Shown piece by piece: positions 7,642 through 7,886 of a stretch of 7,886 bases of DNA (positions within the stretch are counted from its first letter, which is position 1; every line of letters starts with the position of its first letter). Origin of the DNA: Sedimenticola sp. (GTDB lineage: Bacteria; Pseudomonadota; Gammaproteobacteria; Chromatiales; Chromatiaceae). The stretch spans positions 1-7,886 of the forward strand of contig JAUUYI010000085.1 of assembly GCA_030590525.1 (NCBI GenBank), in the 5' to 3' direction. The notes beneath the pieces were generated by a model. That model did no database searches and was not told the DNA's origin. It saw only the letters and a program-made list of their open reading frames with translations. Made by a program: the position numbers and the translations under genes.

Positions 7642-7886
7642 TCACGACGCTCCCCCATCACAGATCAAGGTCGGCAGTGCCGCAGCAACTGCCCCGATAT
7701 CACCCGCGCCCAGGGTCAGCACCATATCCCCGTCAAGAAGCAGACCCGCCAGCACGCCTGGCAGGTCGGCCACCGGATCGACAAACACCGGGTCCACCTG
7801 CCCACGGGCACGGATGGCACGACTCAGGGAGCGACCATCCGCACCCGGGATCGGCGATTCACCCGCCGGGTAGACCTCACTCAACA
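7642..7886 (-). CDS. murC: UDP-N-acetylmuramate--L-alanine ligase MurC (partial, C-terminal end)
   Basis: MurC is the ATP-dependent ligase that adds L-alanine to UDP-MurNAc in the cytoplasm. Only the last 80 or so residues are in the window; the frame continues past base 7886. The visible part is the end of the C-terminal Mur-ligase domain: [20 protein letters not shown], then [11 protein letters not shown] and [10 protein letters not shown]. This closely matches the E. coli MurC segment with PGADSRSL, RGRGKIDP and VQGAGNIG. The protein stops at the TGA at 7644-7642 after GGAS, with a shorter tail than E. coli. It is the first visible gene of the cluster, with murG probably upstream. Confidence 0.93.
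   Translation of the reverse strand, partial: LSEVYPAGESPIPGADGRSLSRAIRARGQVDPVFVDPVADLPGVLAGLLLDGDMVLTLGAGDIGAVAAALPTLICDGGAS

Overview
The window is the distal half of a dcw (division and cell wall) cluster from a gammaproteobacterium, followed by a short segment of unrelated genes. GC content is high. The order murC-murB-ddl-ftsQ-ftsA-ftsZ-lpxC, the E. coli-like FtsZ tail and a DUF721/DciA gene next to lpxC point to Gammaproteobacteria, perhaps a Chromatiales-like or sulfur-oxidiser lineage. The genus cannot be fixed from this sequence.

Layout, read down the minus strand from the right edge: the C-terminal end of murC (7886-7642), murB (7493-6585), ddl (6588-5635), ftsQ (5635-4790), ftsA (4789-3554), ftsZ (3476-2283) and an lpxC homologue (2265-1417). 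The genes murB-ddl-ftsQ-ftsA overlap or abut. ftsA-ftsZ are 77 bp apart and ftsZ-lpxC 17 bp apart, so this looks like one transcription unit. It makes peptidoglycan precursors (MurC, MurB, Ddl), the divisome scaffold (FtsQ) and the Z-ring with its membrane anchor (FtsZ, FtsA). A DUF721/DciA-type gene (970-1413, plus strand) runs tail-to-tail into lpxC with a 3-bp gap. A MATE/NorM-type transporter gene (699 to beyond base 1, minus strand) diverges from dciA.

Two things stand out. First, the lpxC homologue keeps the family fold signatures, operon position and an intact frame, but has lost almost every catalytic and zinc-binding residue of LpxC. Of Glu78, His79, His238, Asp242 and His265 (E. coli numbering) only His79 remains. 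It looks like a pseudoenzyme in the normal lpxC slot.

Second, the whole 270-bp intergenic region between the MATE gene and dciA is one palindromic element (701-967). It has 34-nt near-perfect terminal inverted repeats and two internal hairpins that are inverted copies of each other. The copies share a conserved 25-nt loop, while the flanking stems differ in sequence but still pair. Both divergent genes take their Shine-Dalgarno sequence from the ends of this element.
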